In this document: positions 48,933 to 60,203 of the stretch, one piece after another
How the letters are laid out: each line of letters begins with the position of its first letter
Numbering within the stretch: the first letter of the stretch is position 1
Assembly (NCBI RefSeq): GCF_023721815.1
Contig: NZ_JAMDLI010000006.1
Span: 1-64,000, forward strand
Direction of reading: 5' to 3'
Source of the DNA: Pleomorphomonas sp. JP5
Lineage (GTDB): Bacteria; Pseudomonadota; Alphaproteobacteria; Rhizobiales; Pleomorphomonadaceae
DNA: 64,000 nucleotides
Position numbers and translations under genes: made by a program
The notes under the pieces: model-generated
The model's database searches: none
What the model was told of the DNA's origin: nothing
The model's input: only the letters and a program-made list of their open reading frames with translations

Positions 48933-49270
48933 CCCCCGCCGACGAACCTTCGGGCATCGACCTCGAATCTCACGTCGCCGAGCGCCGACAGGGTGACGAC
49001 GCCGACGATCAGGCGATCACCCGCTCCGCCGCCGAGCTGGAGGCGGTGTTCGACGTCCCCGTGCGCGTTTCGGCCATTCTCGGTCGCGCCCGCCTCGGCA
49101 TCAGCGACCTTTTGCAACTCGCCCCCGGCTCCGTGCTGGAACTCGACCGCAAGGTGGGCGAAGCTATCGATATTTACGTCAACGACCGCCTTGTCGCCCG
49201 TGGCGAAGTGGTGCTGGTCGAAGACAAGCTCGGCGTGACGATGACCGAAATCGTCAAGTCCGACCGCTGA
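48929..49270 (+). CDS. fliN: Flagellar motor switch protein FliN
   Basis: A 113-residue SpoA-domain protein. The core runs from VFDVPVRVSAILGRAR through LQLAPGSVLELDRKVGEAIDIYVN to LVEDKLGVTMTEIV, which is typical FliN. It forms the C-ring base with FliM and binds FliH. An N-terminal acidic extension of about 30 residues is not conserved. The start overlaps the end of fliH. Confidence 0.95.
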   Translation: MTPADEPSGIDLESHVAERRQGDDADDQAITRSAAELEAVFDVPVRVSAILGRARLGISDLLQLAPGSVLELDRKVGEAIDIYVNDRLVARGEVVLVEDKLGVTMTEIVKSDR

Positions 49271-49284
49271 TCGGAGACAGTCTC

Positions 49285-50664
<1,380 letters not shown>

Positions 50665-50750
50665 GGAAGGGCCAGCCGATAGGCTCGTTGGAAGTGAATG
50701 CAGGCCGGCGGCGCCGTGTTTGAATCTGGTGGCCGCCGGGCATCAGCGCA

Positions 50751-51947
50751 TCAAGGCAGATCGGCCGGGCAGGACTTGGCATCCACCACGATCTCACCAA
50801 TCGGGACGCTGCCATTCGCCTTGGCTTCCGCGAACTGGGATCTGATCGTCATGCCCAGCTGCACCATGACCCCGAAGTTGTCCTCGGTGCACATGTTGTC
50901 CTTGATCTTCGCCATCCAGGCGTCACCTGGAGGAACCTCAGTCAGCTCGTAACGAAGGGTCATCGTCCTGTCCTCGTAGGTCGCGCCGACGATGGCCACC
51001 GTCTCGCTGACCTTCTTGGGCAGTTTCATCGACAGAATGTCGTCAACGAACGCCTTTTCCCTCCTTGCGCGCCAGGCGTCGCAGGTCTCGGTGTTGATGA
51101 TCAGTTCCGACAGCGTCTCTCCGCTCGAAGACTGGTAGACGTTTCGCAACGTGGCCCCCATCTTCAAGAGCATCGCCTGATTTTTGGAAAGACACAGCCT
51201 CTCGGTACTCTGGTCTCGCCACACGTCGTCGAAATCGAAGGTCTCGTCCTTGACTTCGCTCGTGGCAACGATGACGTCGCCATGAACTTCGATGCTGAGC
51301 ATTCTGGAAAGCTCGTTGTCGAACAATGGCACGCCTTCCATCATGCGCTTCAGCGTCGCTTCCAGACCGTCGTGCTCGACGGCATAGACCATGGCGTTGT
51401 CGCGAAGATCGGTGTCCGTCTCAACCCTGGCGCTGACGCTATCGATGTAGTCCTGACCGGGCGCGGGGAGGCTCGCGGTCAGCCCCACCAGAGCAAGTCC
51501 GCAGACCACCAGCACGATGTTGGCGATCCGCCGGCCCGTCCCTTTGGATCGAGCCTGCCGTGACGGATAGAATATCAAGGTCAGGTTGGCGAACGGCACG
51601 AAGGCCAACGGCCACCACCACATCGTCCCGAACGCGTCCCGCGACCGGCCGGCAGAAATGACGCCGGTTATGGCGCCGATGCCAAGCCAGATGAGAACAT
51701 AGGCAAAGGCAAGTTGCCCGACCTGCTGCTGCTTCAAGGCGTCGAGAAACAGATACTGAAGCAGATAGCTCAGTTGGCCGGCGGCCACGCAAACGCACAA
51801 GGCCGAGAAATAGGCCGAGCGGGGCATGGTCCACGCCGGCCTGTAGAGCCCCACGGCAACGCCCGCGAACACGACCATGGCCACGATGGAAATCGCGGCG
51901 AACTCGAACGCATCGGCCGTCAGAAGCCTGTAAGCTAAACCATCCAT
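50751..51947 (-). CDS. Hypothetical membrane protein with a duplicated exported domain
   Basis: A 398-residue protein I do not recognise. Five predicted membrane helices (about 13-35, 47-68, 80-99, 108-126, 142-160) are followed by an extracytoplasmic region of about 235 residues. That region contains two similar units, each a beta-rich stretch followed by a Cys-bounded helix: Cys252 to Cys289 (with MGATLRNVY) and Cys353 to Cys393 (with LGMTIRSQF). The paired cysteines suggest disulfides outside the cytoplasm. Codon use is somewhat less GC-biased than its neighbours. It is convergent with flbD and probably monocistronic. Confidence 0.6.
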   Translation of the reverse strand: MDGLAYRLLTADAFEFAAISIVAMVVFAGVAVGLYRPAWTMPRSAYFSALCVCVAAGQLSYLLQYLFLDALKQQQVGQLAFAYVLIWLGIGAITGVISAGRSRDAFGTMWWWPLAFVPFANLTLIFYPSRQARSKGTGRRIANIVLVVCGLALVGLTASLPAPGQDYIDSVSARVETDTDLRDNAMVYAVEHDGLEATLKRMMEGVPLFDNELSRMLSIEVHGDVIVATSEVKDETFDFDDVWRDQSTERLCLSKNQAMLLKMGATLRNVYQSSSGETLSELIINTETCDAWRARREKAFVDDILSMKLPKKVSETVAIVGATYEDRTMTLRYELTEVPPGDAWMAKIKDNMCTEDNFGVMVQLGMTIRSQFAEAKANGSVPIGEIVVDAKSCPADLP

Positions 51948-52139
51948 CGCGCACCTCTACCCAGAATTGTCAAACTACCGCTTTGGGTCGACAACACAAC
52001 CCAAGTGATCTACCGATGGCCGATGGCCGCCGGGGAAGGCGCAGTCACCCGGGCTGCGAGCTGGCATCCGCAAGAACGACGTTGAAATCAACCACGGTCC
52101 GGTTATGCATAGGCGGCGAAACCGAACCCCGAGACCGAT

Positions 52140-53141
52140 GTGAAACCGCGCACGACCATCCGTGACGTTGCCAGGAAGGCCGGCGTGTCCGTCGGCACGG
52201 TGTCACGGGTCGTCAACGGCCATCCGTCGGTCACCGAGGCCAAGAAGCGCATCGTCAACGAGGTCATCGCCGAGCTGGGCTTCCAGCCGGATGCTGCCGC
52301 GCAGAGTCTGAGGCGCGGCACCAACCGCACGCTCGGCGTCGTCATTCCCGACCTGCGCAACCCCTTCTTCGCCGATCTGATGCAGCACATCGAGCTGCGC
52401 GCCAAGGAGCGCGGTTACAGCGTGCTCTTCGCCAGCTCCGACGAGCAGGTGGACAGCGAGGCCGACCTGATCGCCAGCCTCGCCCGCAGCAAGGTCGAGG
52501 GCGTGGTTGTGGTGCCCAGCAACCGCGCCAGATCGATCGCCAATCCCGATGGCGTGCGCCTTGTCGTCGTCGACCGCCATATTGCCGGCCATCCTTTCGT
52601 CGCCGCCGATCATCGCGCCGGAGCGCGCATGGCGGCCGAATACCTGGTGTCGCTCGGCCACCGACGCATCGCCTGCATCTCCGGCCCCGAGAACTCCTTC
52701 GTCGCCCGCGAGCGGCTCGCCGGCTTCATGGATGTGATGGCGCCCCGCCTTGCCGAAGACGGCCTCGACCCCACCGCCTGGATCGTCTCGGCGCCGTTCA
52801 ACTACGAGGGTGGGCGCGAGGCGGCCAAGGCGCTGCTCGCCGAGGACGGCGTGACGCCGACGGCGGTGTTCGCCTGCTCGGACCAGCAGGCGATCGGCGT
52901 ATTGCGCGCCGCCTTCGACCGCCGCATCGCCATTCCCGACGATCTCTCGGTCGTCGGCTTCGACGGCATCCTGGTGTCCGATCTGGTGGTTCCGCGCGTG
53001 ACGACGGCCGTCCAGCCGGTCTCCTCGATCGCCAACTGCGCCATCGACCTCCTGATCGGTGGCGAGCCGCTCGACGCCGCCACGACTCACATCTTCCCTT
53101 GCGAGATGGCCCTGCGCGAAACCTGTGCTCCGCCGCGCTAA
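52140..53141 (+). CDS. LacI-family transcriptional regulator
   Basis: A 333-residue repressor. The N-terminal helix-turn-helix (TIRDVARKAGVSVGTVSRVVN) and hinge are followed by a periplasmic-binding-protein-like effector domain (TLGVVIPDLRNPFFADLMQ, GVTPTAVFACSDQQAIGVLRA). It lies upstream of, and in line with, the sugar ABC operon. That operon has a GAAACGTTTC palindrome after its -10 box, so this protein is the likely local repressor. The GTG start is at 52140. The effector is unknown. Confidence 0.9.
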   Translation: MKPRTTIRDVARKAGVSVGTVSRVVNGHPSVTEAKKRIVNEVIAELGFQPDAAAQSLRRGTNRTLGVVIPDLRNPFFADLMQHIELRAKERGYSVLFASSDEQVDSEADLIASLARSKVEGVVVVPSNRARSIANPDGVRLVVVDRHIAGHPFVAADHRAGARMAAEYLVSLGHRRIACISGPENSFVARERLAGFMDVMAPRLAEDGLDPTAWIVSAPFNYEGGREAAKALLAEDGVTPTAVFACSDQQAIGVLRAAFDRRIAIPDDLSVVGFDGILVSDLVVPRVTTAVQPVSSIANCAIDLLIGGEPLDAATTHIFPCEMALRETCAPPR

Positions 53142-53258
53142 AACCGGCCGTCACTTCACCTCACTGCGCACCCCAGCGTATTTCATTGTAAATACGAAGC
53201 TTTCTTCCAGCACTCAACTTTGGTCGGAGTGCCCTGTCTCGTCTTGATGCGGTTGCCC

Positions 53259-53288
53259 TATACTGGTAGCGTCATTTGGAAACGTTTC
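53259..53288 (+). promoter_or_regulatory. Promoter and LacI-type operator of the sugar ABC operon
   Basis: A -10 hexamer TATACT lies at 53259-53264. Fifteen bases further on is the 10-bp perfect palindrome GAAACGTTTC (53279-53288), of the kind bound by LacI-family repressors, overlapping the start of transcription. No good -35 box was seen. The ABC operon starts at 53344. Confidence 0.6.
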
Positions 53289-53343
53289 ATCGGGCCGGTA
53301 CATTGGGTCCGGCTCAAAGAAAACGTTCGCTTGGGAGGGTAAA

Positions 53344-54324
53344 ATGACTTCATTTTCTTCGGACGGGCGGAGTCTGTCTGGCGTAAGCCGTCGTCGGTTG
53401 CTGCTCGCCGGCGCTGCTGGCTCGCTGGTTCTGGTGTCCGGCATCGCCCCGGTGTTCGCCGCCGGCAAGAAGCCCAAGGTCGGGCTGGTCATGAAGTCGC
53501 TCGCCAACGAGTTCTTCAAGCAGATGCAGGCTGGCGCCGAGAAATACGCGGAAGAGAACAAGGACAAGTTCGACTTCAAGGCCGTCGGCATGAAGGACGA
53601 GCGCGACTTCGCCGCCCAGGTTGACGCCGTCGAGAACTTCGTCACCCAGAAATACGACATCATCGTCGTCGCCCCGGCCGACTCCAAGGCCATGGTCACC
53701 CCGCTCGCCAAGGCCGTAAAGGCTGGCGTCGCCGTCATCAACATCGACGTCGAGCTCGATCAGGAAGCCAAGAAGAAGGCCGGCATCGACCTCGCCTTCT
53801 TCGGCCCGGACAACCGCGAAGGCGCTCTTCTCGCCGGCAATGCGCTGGCCAAGGAGCTCGGCGAAGGCGGCAAGGTGGTCATCCTGGAAGGCAATCCGGA
53901 GGCCGACAACGCCCAGCAGCGCAAGAAGGGCTTCGACGACGCCGTCGCCGCCGGCAAGCTGCAGTTGCTCGACAGCAAGACGGCCCACTGGGAGACCGAG
54001 GAAGCCAACACGCTGATGACCAACTTCCTCACCAAGTACAACGACATCCAGGGCGTCATGGCCGCCAACGACTCCATGGCCCTCGGCGTCGTCAAGGCGC
54101 TCGACAGCGCTGGTCTCTCGGGCAAGATCAAGGTGGTCGGCTTCGACAACATCCCGGCCGTGCAACCGCTGATCAAGGACGGCAAGATGCTGGCGACCGT
54201 CGAGCAGTACGGCGCCCAGATGGCCGCCATGGGCATCGAGTACGGCCTGCGCCAGATGGCCGGCGAGACCTTCACCGGCTGGGTCAAGACCGACATCAAG
54301 CTGATCACCGCCGCCGATCTCTGA
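53344..54324 (+). CDS. Sugar ABC transporter substrate-binding protein (RbsB-like)
   Basis: A 326-residue periplasmic binding protein of the ribose/galactose cluster. The signal peptide has a twin-arginine-like SRRRLLLAGAAG before a hydrophobic segment and ends near VFA. The mature part starts KKPKVGLVMKSLANEFF. Ligand-site features include IVVAPADSKAMV and ANDSMALGVVKAL. It probably delivers a pentose or other monosaccharide or polyol; the ligand cannot be told. It is followed by the ATPase and permease. Confidence 0.9.
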   Translation: MTSFSSDGRSLSGVSRRRLLLAGAAGSLVLVSGIAPVFAAGKKPKVGLVMKSLANEFFKQMQAGAEKYAEENKDKFDFKAVGMKDERDFAAQVDAVENFVTQKYDIIVVAPADSKAMVTPLAKAVKAGVAVINIDVELDQEAKKKAGIDLAFFGPDNREGALLAGNALAKELGEGGKVVILEGNPEADNAQQRKKGFDDAVAAGKLQLLDSKTAHWETEEANTLMTNFLTKYNDIQGVMAANDSMALGVVKALDSAGLSGKIKVVGFDNIPAVQPLIKDGKMLATVEQYGAQMAAMGIEYGLRQMAGETFTGWVKTDIKLITAADL

Positions 54325-54412
54325 TCGGTCGAGCCAAGACACGATCCGGCACGGGGCAACCCGCGCCGGATCCCTTCCCTGCCGCGCCGAAGCATTCAGG
54401 GTAGTTCCCGTC

Positions 54413-55987
54413 ATGACCACAGACATCAAGGACGCGGCACCGGTCCTCGAAGCCGATGCCGCCGCGCGGCTCGACAGTTCCGCCGACCCGATCCTGAAGC
54501 TTCAGGGCGTCGGCAAGCGCTTCCCGGGCGTCATCGCCCTGCGCAACGTCAGTTTCGACATCATGCGCGGCGAGGGACACGTGCTGCTCGGCGAGAACGG
54601 CGCCGGCAAGTCGACGCTGATCAACCTGCTCGGCGGTCTGTTTTCGCCCGACGAGGGAAGCATCTGGTTCAACGGCGCCCCTTACAGGCCGGCGTCGCCG
54701 CTGGAAGCCTTTTCCAAGGGTATCCGCGTCGTCCACCAGGAGCTCAACCTCCTCTCCAACCTGACGGTGGCCGAGAACCTGCTGTTCGAGCATCTGCCGA
54801 GCCGGCGCGGCCTCGTGAACTACCGCGAGATGAACCGTCGCGCCGCCGAACTCCTCGCCGAAGTCGGCCTGGACATTTCACCCTCGACCGTGGTGAGCCG
54901 GCTCGGCGTCGCGCAGATGCAGCTGATCGAGATCGCCAAGGCGCTCGCCCACGAAAGCAAGCTGCTGGTGCTCGACGAGCCGACGGCGACGCTGACCTCC
55001 AAGGAGGTCGACCGCCTGTTCGAGATCCTGCATCGCCTCAAGGAGCGCAAGGTCACCACGCTCTACATCTCGCACCGCCTGCAGGAGATCTACGAGGTTG
55101 GCGACCGCGTCACCGTGCTGCGCGACGGCCAGCATGTGACGACGCGCCCCCTGCAGGGTCTCGGCATTCCCGACATCGTGCGCCTGATGGTTGGCCGCAC
55201 CGTTGCCGATCAGGGCGTGTTCCGCGAGGATGTCCAGCCCACCGGCGAAGCGCTCGCCGTCGAGGACCTGCGCCTGACCGCGACGAGCCCGCCGATCAGC
55301 TTCTCTGTGCAAAACGGCGAGATCGTCGGCATCGCCGGCCTGGTCGGCAGCGGGCGCACCGAGGCGGTGCGCGCCATCTTCGGCGCCGATCCCAAGGCCG
55401 CCGGCACCATCCGTGTGAACGGCAAGCCCGTCAGCATCACCTCGCCAAAGGAGGCCGTGGCCGCCGGCATCTGCCTGATGACCGAGGACCGCAAGCAGCA
55501 AGGCCTGCTGCTCGAAATGAGCTGCGCGGAGAACATCACCATCACCGACCTGAAGCGGCTGTCGCGCAAGGGATTGCTCAACCGCGCCCTGGAGAACGCC
55601 GCGTCGGAGCGGCTGGTCGCCGGTCTGCGCGTCAAGACGCCGAGCATCTTCCAGAAGGTCGGCACCTTCTCCGGCGGCAACCAGCAGAAGGTGGTGATCG
55701 CCAAATGGCTTTACCGCGGTTCGAGCGTGCTGATCTGCGACGAGCCGACGCGCGGCATCGACGTCGGCGCCAAGGTGGAGATCTACGAACTGATGGGCCA
55801 GCTCGCGGCCGAGGGAAAGGGCATCCTCGTGGTGTCCTCCGATCTGCCCGAACTGATGTCCATCTGCCACCGCATCCTGGTCTTCTCCAACGGGCGCCTT
55901 GCCGGCGAAGTGCCGCGCGCCGAGTTCGACCAGAACCGCATTCTCTCGCTTGCCTATGAGGAGTATGGACGTGCCCGAGGGAACTGA
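54413..55987 (+). CDS. Sugar ABC transporter ATP-binding protein (RbsA-like)
   Basis: A 524-residue double ATPase of the RbsA/MglA type. The first cassette has Walker A GENGAGKSTL and the D-loop region VLDEPTATLTSKEV. The second has the degenerate P-loop GLVGSGRTEAV usual for this family, the signature FSGGNQQKVVIAKWL, and CDEPTRGIDVGAK. It energises sugar uptake with the adjoining permease. It overlaps the permease gene by 23 bases. Confidence 0.94.
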   Translation: MTTDIKDAAPVLEADAAARLDSSADPILKLQGVGKRFPGVIALRNVSFDIMRGEGHVLLGENGAGKSTLINLLGGLFSPDEGSIWFNGAPYRPASPLEAFSKGIRVVHQELNLLSNLTVAENLLFEHLPSRRGLVNYREMNRRAAELLAEVGLDISPSTVVSRLGVAQMQLIEIAKALAHESKLLVLDEPTATLTSKEVDRLFEILHRLKERKVTTLYISHRLQEIYEVGDRVTVLRDGQHVTTRPLQGLGIPDIVRLMVGRTVADQGVFREDVQPTGEALAVEDLRLTATSPPISFSVQNGEIVGIAGLVGSGRTEAVRAIFGADPKAAGTIRVNGKPVSITSPKEAVAAGICLMTEDRKQQGLLLEMSCAENITITDLKRLSRKGLLNRALENAASERLVAGLRVKTPSIFQKVGTFSGGNQQKVVIAKWLYRGSSVLICDEPTRGIDVGAKVEIYELMGQLAAEGKGILVVSSDLPELMSICHRILVFSNGRLAGEVPRAEFDQNRILSLAYEEYGRARGN

Positions 55988-56993
55988 AAGCGCCGGCGAG
56001 CGCAAGACGGCAACCGTGTGGGACAACTTCCTGCGCATCTCGATGCGCGAGGCAGGCGTCGCCATCGCGCTGGTGATCATCGTGCTGTTCTTCTCGGCGA
56101 CGGCGCCCTATTTCGCGACGCCCGAGAACTTCCTGAAGATCTTCGTGCAGATCGCCATCAACACGGTGCTGGCCGCCGGCATGACCTTCGTCATCCTGAC
56201 CGGCGGCATCGACCTGTCGGTCGGCTCGGTCCTGGCTCTCTGCACCGTGGTCGGCGCCACCATCATGGTGCGCGAGGACCTGTCGCCGTGGATGTCGATC
56301 CCGCTGGCGCTTCTGGCCTGCATGGCCACCGGCGCCGCCTGCGGGGCCATCAACGGCTGGGTTTGCGAGAAGTGGAAGCTGCCCTCGTTCATCGTGACGC
56401 TCGGCATGCTGAACGTCGCCAGCGGTCTCGCCCGCGTGGTGTCCGACAACTCCACCATCACCGGCCTGCCCCAGCCCTTCGTCGATTTCGGCAACCAGAT
56501 CTACTTCGGCGTCCTGCCGTCGATCTTCCTGATCGCCATCATCGTCATCCTGATCGGCTGGTTCATCCTTCGCTTCACGGTGTTCGGCCGCTTCGTCTTC
56601 GCCATCGGCACCAACGAGGAAGCGGTGCGCCTGTCGGGCCACAATCCGCGCATCTTCAAGATCGCCGTGTTCACCATCAGTGGGCTGACCGCCGGCATCG
56701 CCGCCATGGTGTTCCTCCTGCGCCTCAACGTCGGCAGCCCGATCGCCGGCATCGGCTACGAGCTCAACGCCATCGCGGCGGTGATCATCGGCGGCACCTC
56801 CCTGTCGGGCGGCAAGGGCTCGATCATCGGCACGCTGGTCGGCGCCTGCATCCTTCAGGTGCTGGCCACCGGCCTGCAGTTGCTCGGCGCCGAGGACAAC
56901 GTCAAGCCGATCGTCATCGGCACGGTCATCGTGCTGGCCGTGGTGCTCGACACCTACCGCAACCGCTATCTGCGCAAGCTCGAGGCGCGTTGA
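55965..56993 (+). CDS. Sugar ABC transporter permease (RbsC-like)
   Basis: A 342-residue permease with about ten membrane helices and the RbsC-family signatures MTFVILTGGIDLSVGSVLAL and INGWVCEKWKLPSFIVTLGM, then GYELNAIAAVIIGGTSLSGGKG. The ATG at 55965 follows GAGGAG and lies inside the 3' end of the ATPase gene; an ATG 66 bases earlier lacks support. It forms the membrane channel for the RbsB-like binding protein. Confidence 0.93.
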   Translation: MDVPEGTESAGERKTATVWDNFLRISMREAGVAIALVIIVLFFSATAPYFATPENFLKIFVQIAINTVLAAGMTFVILTGGIDLSVGSVLALCTVVGATIMVREDLSPWMSIPLALLACMATGAACGAINGWVCEKWKLPSFIVTLGMLNVASGLARVVSDNSTITGLPQPFVDFGNQIYFGVLPSIFLIAIIVILIGWFILRFTVFGRFVFAIGTNEEAVRLSGHNPRIFKIAVFTISGLTAGIAAMVFLLRLNVGSPIAGIGYELNAIAAVIIGGTSLSGGKGSIIGTLVGACILQVLATGLQLLGAEDNVKPIVIGTVIVLAVVLDTYRNRYLRKLEAR

Positions 56994-57069
56994 TCCGCGC
57001 CTCGCCCGGCGCACGCCCCAGGTTTTCCCCAAGCAAGGCCCCGGCCCAACGGACGGGTTGCCATGCACA

Positions 57070-57136
57070 CCGGTTTTTTAGGACAATGATCGATGGGGCA
57101 ATCATCATGTCCGTGATGACAAAACAAAAAAACCGG
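57070..57136. promoter_or_regulatory. Inverted repeat in the BCCT transporter leader
   Basis: A 10-bp inverted repeat, CCGGTTTTTT (57070-57079) and AAAAAACCGG (57127-57136), encloses an inner short hairpin (TCATCA/TGATGA). The outer repeat ends nine bases before the BCCT gene start. It could terminate the sugar ABC operon through its poly-T arm, or structure the leader of the transporter mRNA. Confidence 0.5.
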
Positions 57137-57144
57137 GGCCGGAA

Positions 57145-59130
57145 ATGTTCAAGCGCTTCATCATCAATCCACCGGTCTTCTTTGGCTCGGTCATCATCAT
57201 CGCCATATTTCTGGGGATCGGCGTCATCTTTCCCAACCGCTCGGGAGCGATCTTCAGCAGCCTGCAAGCGAGCATTCTCGGCGCCTTCGGCTGGCTCTAC
57301 CTGCTGTCGGTCGGCATCTTCCTGATCGCCGTCCTGCTGCTCTGCCTGGGGCGCTACGGGCGACTGAAGCTCGGGCCCGACAACTCGACGCCCGACTTCC
57401 GCTTCGTCTCCTGGATCGCCATGCTGTTCGCCGCCGGCATGGGCATCGGCCTGATGTTCTATGCCGTCGGCGAGCCGATGACGCATTTCATGGCGCCGCC
57501 GACGGCCGAACCGCGCTCCATCGCCGCCATGCGCGAGGCGATGAGCGTCACCTTCTTTCACTGGGGCATCCATGCCTGGGCGATCTACGCCGTGGTCGGG
57601 CTGTCGCTGGCCTACTTCGGCTACCGCTACAATCTGCCGCTGACCATCCGCTCCGGCCTCTATCCGCTCTTGAAGGAGCGCATCAACGGGCCGATCGGCC
57701 ACGCCGTCGACATCTTCGCCATCGTCGGCACCGTCTTCGGCATCGCCACCTCGCTCGGCCTCGGCGTGTCGCAGATCAACGCCGGCCTCAACTATCTGCT
57801 CGGCATCGAGGTGGGCCTCGCCGTCCAGCTGCCGCTGATCGTCGTCATCACCGGTCTGGCGACGCTGTCGGTCGTCAGCGGCCTCGACAGGGGCGTGCGC
57901 ATCCTGTCCGAGACCAACCTCGTCCTCGCCCTGCTCTTGATGGTCTTCGTGCTGGCGGTCGGGCCGACCAACCTGATCTTCCGCGACTTCGTGCAGAATC
58001 TCGGGCTCTACCTCGACACGCTGGTCCTGCGCACCTTCAACATCTACGCCTACGAGCCGACACCCTGGATCGATGCCTGGACGCTGTTCTACTGGGCATG
58101 GTGGATTTCCTGGTCGCCCTTCGTCGGCATGTTCATCGCCCGCATCTCGCGCGGCCGCACCGTGCGCGAGTTCGTTACCGCCGTGCTGTTCATCCCCGCC
58201 GGCTTCACCTTCTTCTGGATGACGGTGTTCGGCAACACCGGCATCTTCATCGACACCGGCGTCGCCGCCGGCGATCTCGGCCGGGCGATCGCCGCCGACG
58301 TTTCGGTCGGCCTCTTCCACTTCTTCGAGTATCTGCCGTTCTCGGGCCTGACCTCGACGCTCGCCATCCTCCTCGTCGCGGTGTTCTTCGTCACCTCCTC
58401 CGACTCCGGTTCGCTGGTCGTGGATTCGATCGCCGCCGGCGGCGAGACGCAGACCACCATCGGCCAGCGCATCTTCTGGTGCGCCATGGAAGGCATCGTC
58501 GCCGCCAGTCTGCTCATGGCGGGCGGACTCGGCGCGCTGCAATCGGCCACCGTGGCCAGCGCCCTGCCGTTCACCTTCGTCATGCTGGCGCTGGTCTGGT
58601 CGCTGTTCGTCGGCATGCGCGCCGATCTCGCCCAGCAGGCGCACCGCGTGTCCTTCCCCACCGCCCAGCCAGCTGCGGGCGTCACCTGGCAACGTCGCCT
58701 CGGCCTCATCCTGCACGCGCCGACCGAAACGGAGGTCCGCCGCTTCATGGCCAGCGACGTCAGGCAGGCGCTGACCCAGGTGGCCCATGAGCTGTCGGAG
58801 CGAGGGCGCGAAACGGTGGTGGTCGACGAGGAGAACGGCGCCATCGCCTTGCGCTCGCCGGCCGATGGCGTTCGCGACTTCGTCTATGGCGTCAGCCTCC
58901 ACGCCAAGCGCCTGGCCAGCTTCTCGCCGCTCGACACCGGCAAGCCGGAGTATCGATACGAGGCGCGCACCTACTTCTCCAGCGGCGGCAGCGGCTACAA
59001 CGTCACCAACATGTCGCGCGATCAGCTGATCGCCGACATCCTGGTGCAGTTCGAGCGCTACCTTCATCTGGTGAGGTCACCGGAGGTGCAGCTCGTGCAG
59101 GGCGCGCCCGAACACGAGACCGGGCACTGA
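57145..59130 (+). CDS. BCCT-family betaine/choline/carnitine transporter
   Basis: A 661-residue transporter with 12 predicted membrane helices. The BCCT tryptophan box is [28 protein letters not shown], and [17 protein letters not shown] is also characteristic. A cytoplasmic C-terminal domain of about 150 residues resembles that of BetT, which senses osmotic state. It probably imports choline or glycine betaine, matching the ABC transporter genes at 62.5-64 kb. The ATG at 57145 follows GGCCGGAA. Confidence 0.92.
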   Translation: MFKRFIINPPVFFGSVIIIAIFLGIGVIFPNRSGAIFSSLQASILGAFGWLYLLSVGIFLIAVLLLCLGRYGRLKLGPDNSTPDFRFVSWIAMLFAAGMGIGLMFYAVGEPMTHFMAPPTAEPRSIAAMREAMSVTFFHWGIHAWAIYAVVGLSLAYFGYRYNLPLTIRSGLYPLLKERINGPIGHAVDIFAIVGTVFGIATSLGLGVSQINAGLNYLLGIEVGLAVQLPLIVVITGLATLSVVSGLDRGVRILSETNLVLALLLMVFVLAVGPTNLIFRDFVQNLGLYLDTLVLRTFNIYAYEPTPWIDAWTLFYWAWWISWSPFVGMFIARISRGRTVREFVTAVLFIPAGFTFFWMTVFGNTGIFIDTGVAAGDLGRAIAADVSVGLFHFFEYLPFSGLTSTLAILLVAVFFVTSSDSGSLVVDSIAAGGETQTTIGQRIFWCAMEGIVAASLLMAGGLGALQSATVASALPFTFVMLALVWSLFVGMRADLAQQAHRVSFPTAQPAAGVTWQRRLGLILHAPTETEVRRFMASDVRQALTQVAHELSERGRETVVVDEENGAIALRSPADGVRDFVYGVSLHAKRLASFSPLDTGKPEYRYEARTYFSSGGSGYNVTNMSRDQLIADILVQFERYLHLVRSPEVQLVQGAPEHETGH

Positions 59131-59136
59131 CGGCGG

Positions 59137-59991
59137 CTATCCGCCCATGAAATCCTCGATGGCCCTCAGATACTGCTGGGGGTCCTGCGAGTGGGCGGGA
59201 TGGCCGACGTCCTTCAGCACCACCAGCCTGGCGCCGGGAATGACGGCGGCGATATGGGCGGCATGCTCGGGCCGGATCACCGGGTCGTGGTCGCCGATGA
59301 CGATCTCGGTCGGCACGCGGATCCTGGCGAGATCGGCATCGGAGAAGTTGGGCTCCGTTGCCCAGAGGCGCCGGAAAACCCGCTCGCGCGCCCGCTCCTT
59401 GAGCTTCGCCTTCTCCTCCGGGTCCGGCGCGTCGCCGTCAGGCGACAGGCTGTCGGACAGCGGCGGCGGATCGATCTCCGGGATCGACGTCAGGCCGTCG
59501 GGCGTGGCGTTGGGCGCCTGGGCGAACAGGCGGGCGAGCAACCCGGGATGATGGATGGCGATGTCGAGGCCGATGATGGCGCCATCGCTCCAGCCGACCA
59601 GCGTCACCTTGTCGACCTGCAGCCGGGCGAGCAGCGCCACATAGTCCTCGGCCATCCGGTGATAGGTGAGGCGCGCGAGACCATGCGTCGAGCGCCCCTG
59701 CCCCCGGCTGTCGGCAACGATCACCTCGTGATCCCAGGAAAGAGCCGGCACCTCGAAGCTCCAGACCTCGCCGCTCGACAGGCCGCCATGGATCAACAGG
59801 ATCGGCGATCCATTGCCCTTGCCGTAGAGCGAATAGAACATGCTGATGCCATTGACCTCGGCAAAGCCGCTTTCGTCGGCCGGCGGCATGGGCGGCGGCG
59901 CCGGTGCGCGCTGCCACTTCGGCACCGCCAGCGCCGGCCCGGCCGACAGCAGCAGGCAGATCACGACAAGGGCGCGGCGAAACATCTGCAA
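59137..59991 (-). CDS. Exported alpha/beta hydrolase
   Basis: A 284-residue alpha/beta-hydrolase. A signal peptide (about 1-22, ending GPALA) precedes a short Pro-rich linker. The core follows with LLIHGGLSSGE, the nucleophile elbow GWSDGA, the acid in IGDHDPVI and the histidine in VGHPAHSQ. The substrate is unknown; esterase or lactonase activity in the periplasm is plausible. The gene ends seven bases after the convergent BCCT gene. Confidence 0.85.
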   Translation of the reverse strand: MQMFRRALVVICLLLSAGPALAVPKWQRAPAPPPMPPADESGFAEVNGISMFYSLYGKGNGSPILLIHGGLSSGEVWSFEVPALSWDHEVIVADSRGQGRSTHGLARLTYHRMAEDYVALLARLQVDKVTLVGWSDGAIIGLDIAIHHPGLLARLFAQAPNATPDGLTSIPEIDPPPLSDSLSPDGDAPDPEEKAKLKERARERVFRRLWATEPNFSDADLARIRVPTEIVIGDHDPVIRPEHAAHIAAVIPGARLVVLKDVGHPAHSQDPQQYLRAIEDFMGG

Positions 59992-60203
59992 ATCGGGCCT
60001 CGTTCACTTTCCAGCGCCCCGGCGGCAACCTTATCCGCGGCTCTCCCCCAATGCCGTTCAAAGAAACGTCATCCGCCCATGCCGCTCCGCGCGGTCTTGG
60101 GGCCATACCTTTGGAACTCCAAGCAAAAGAGCGTTGGTCGGACGTCATATGCATGTTAGCGTGCAGCAAGATCGCTCCGGTTGTGGAGGCTGCCCGGAAC
60201 GCC

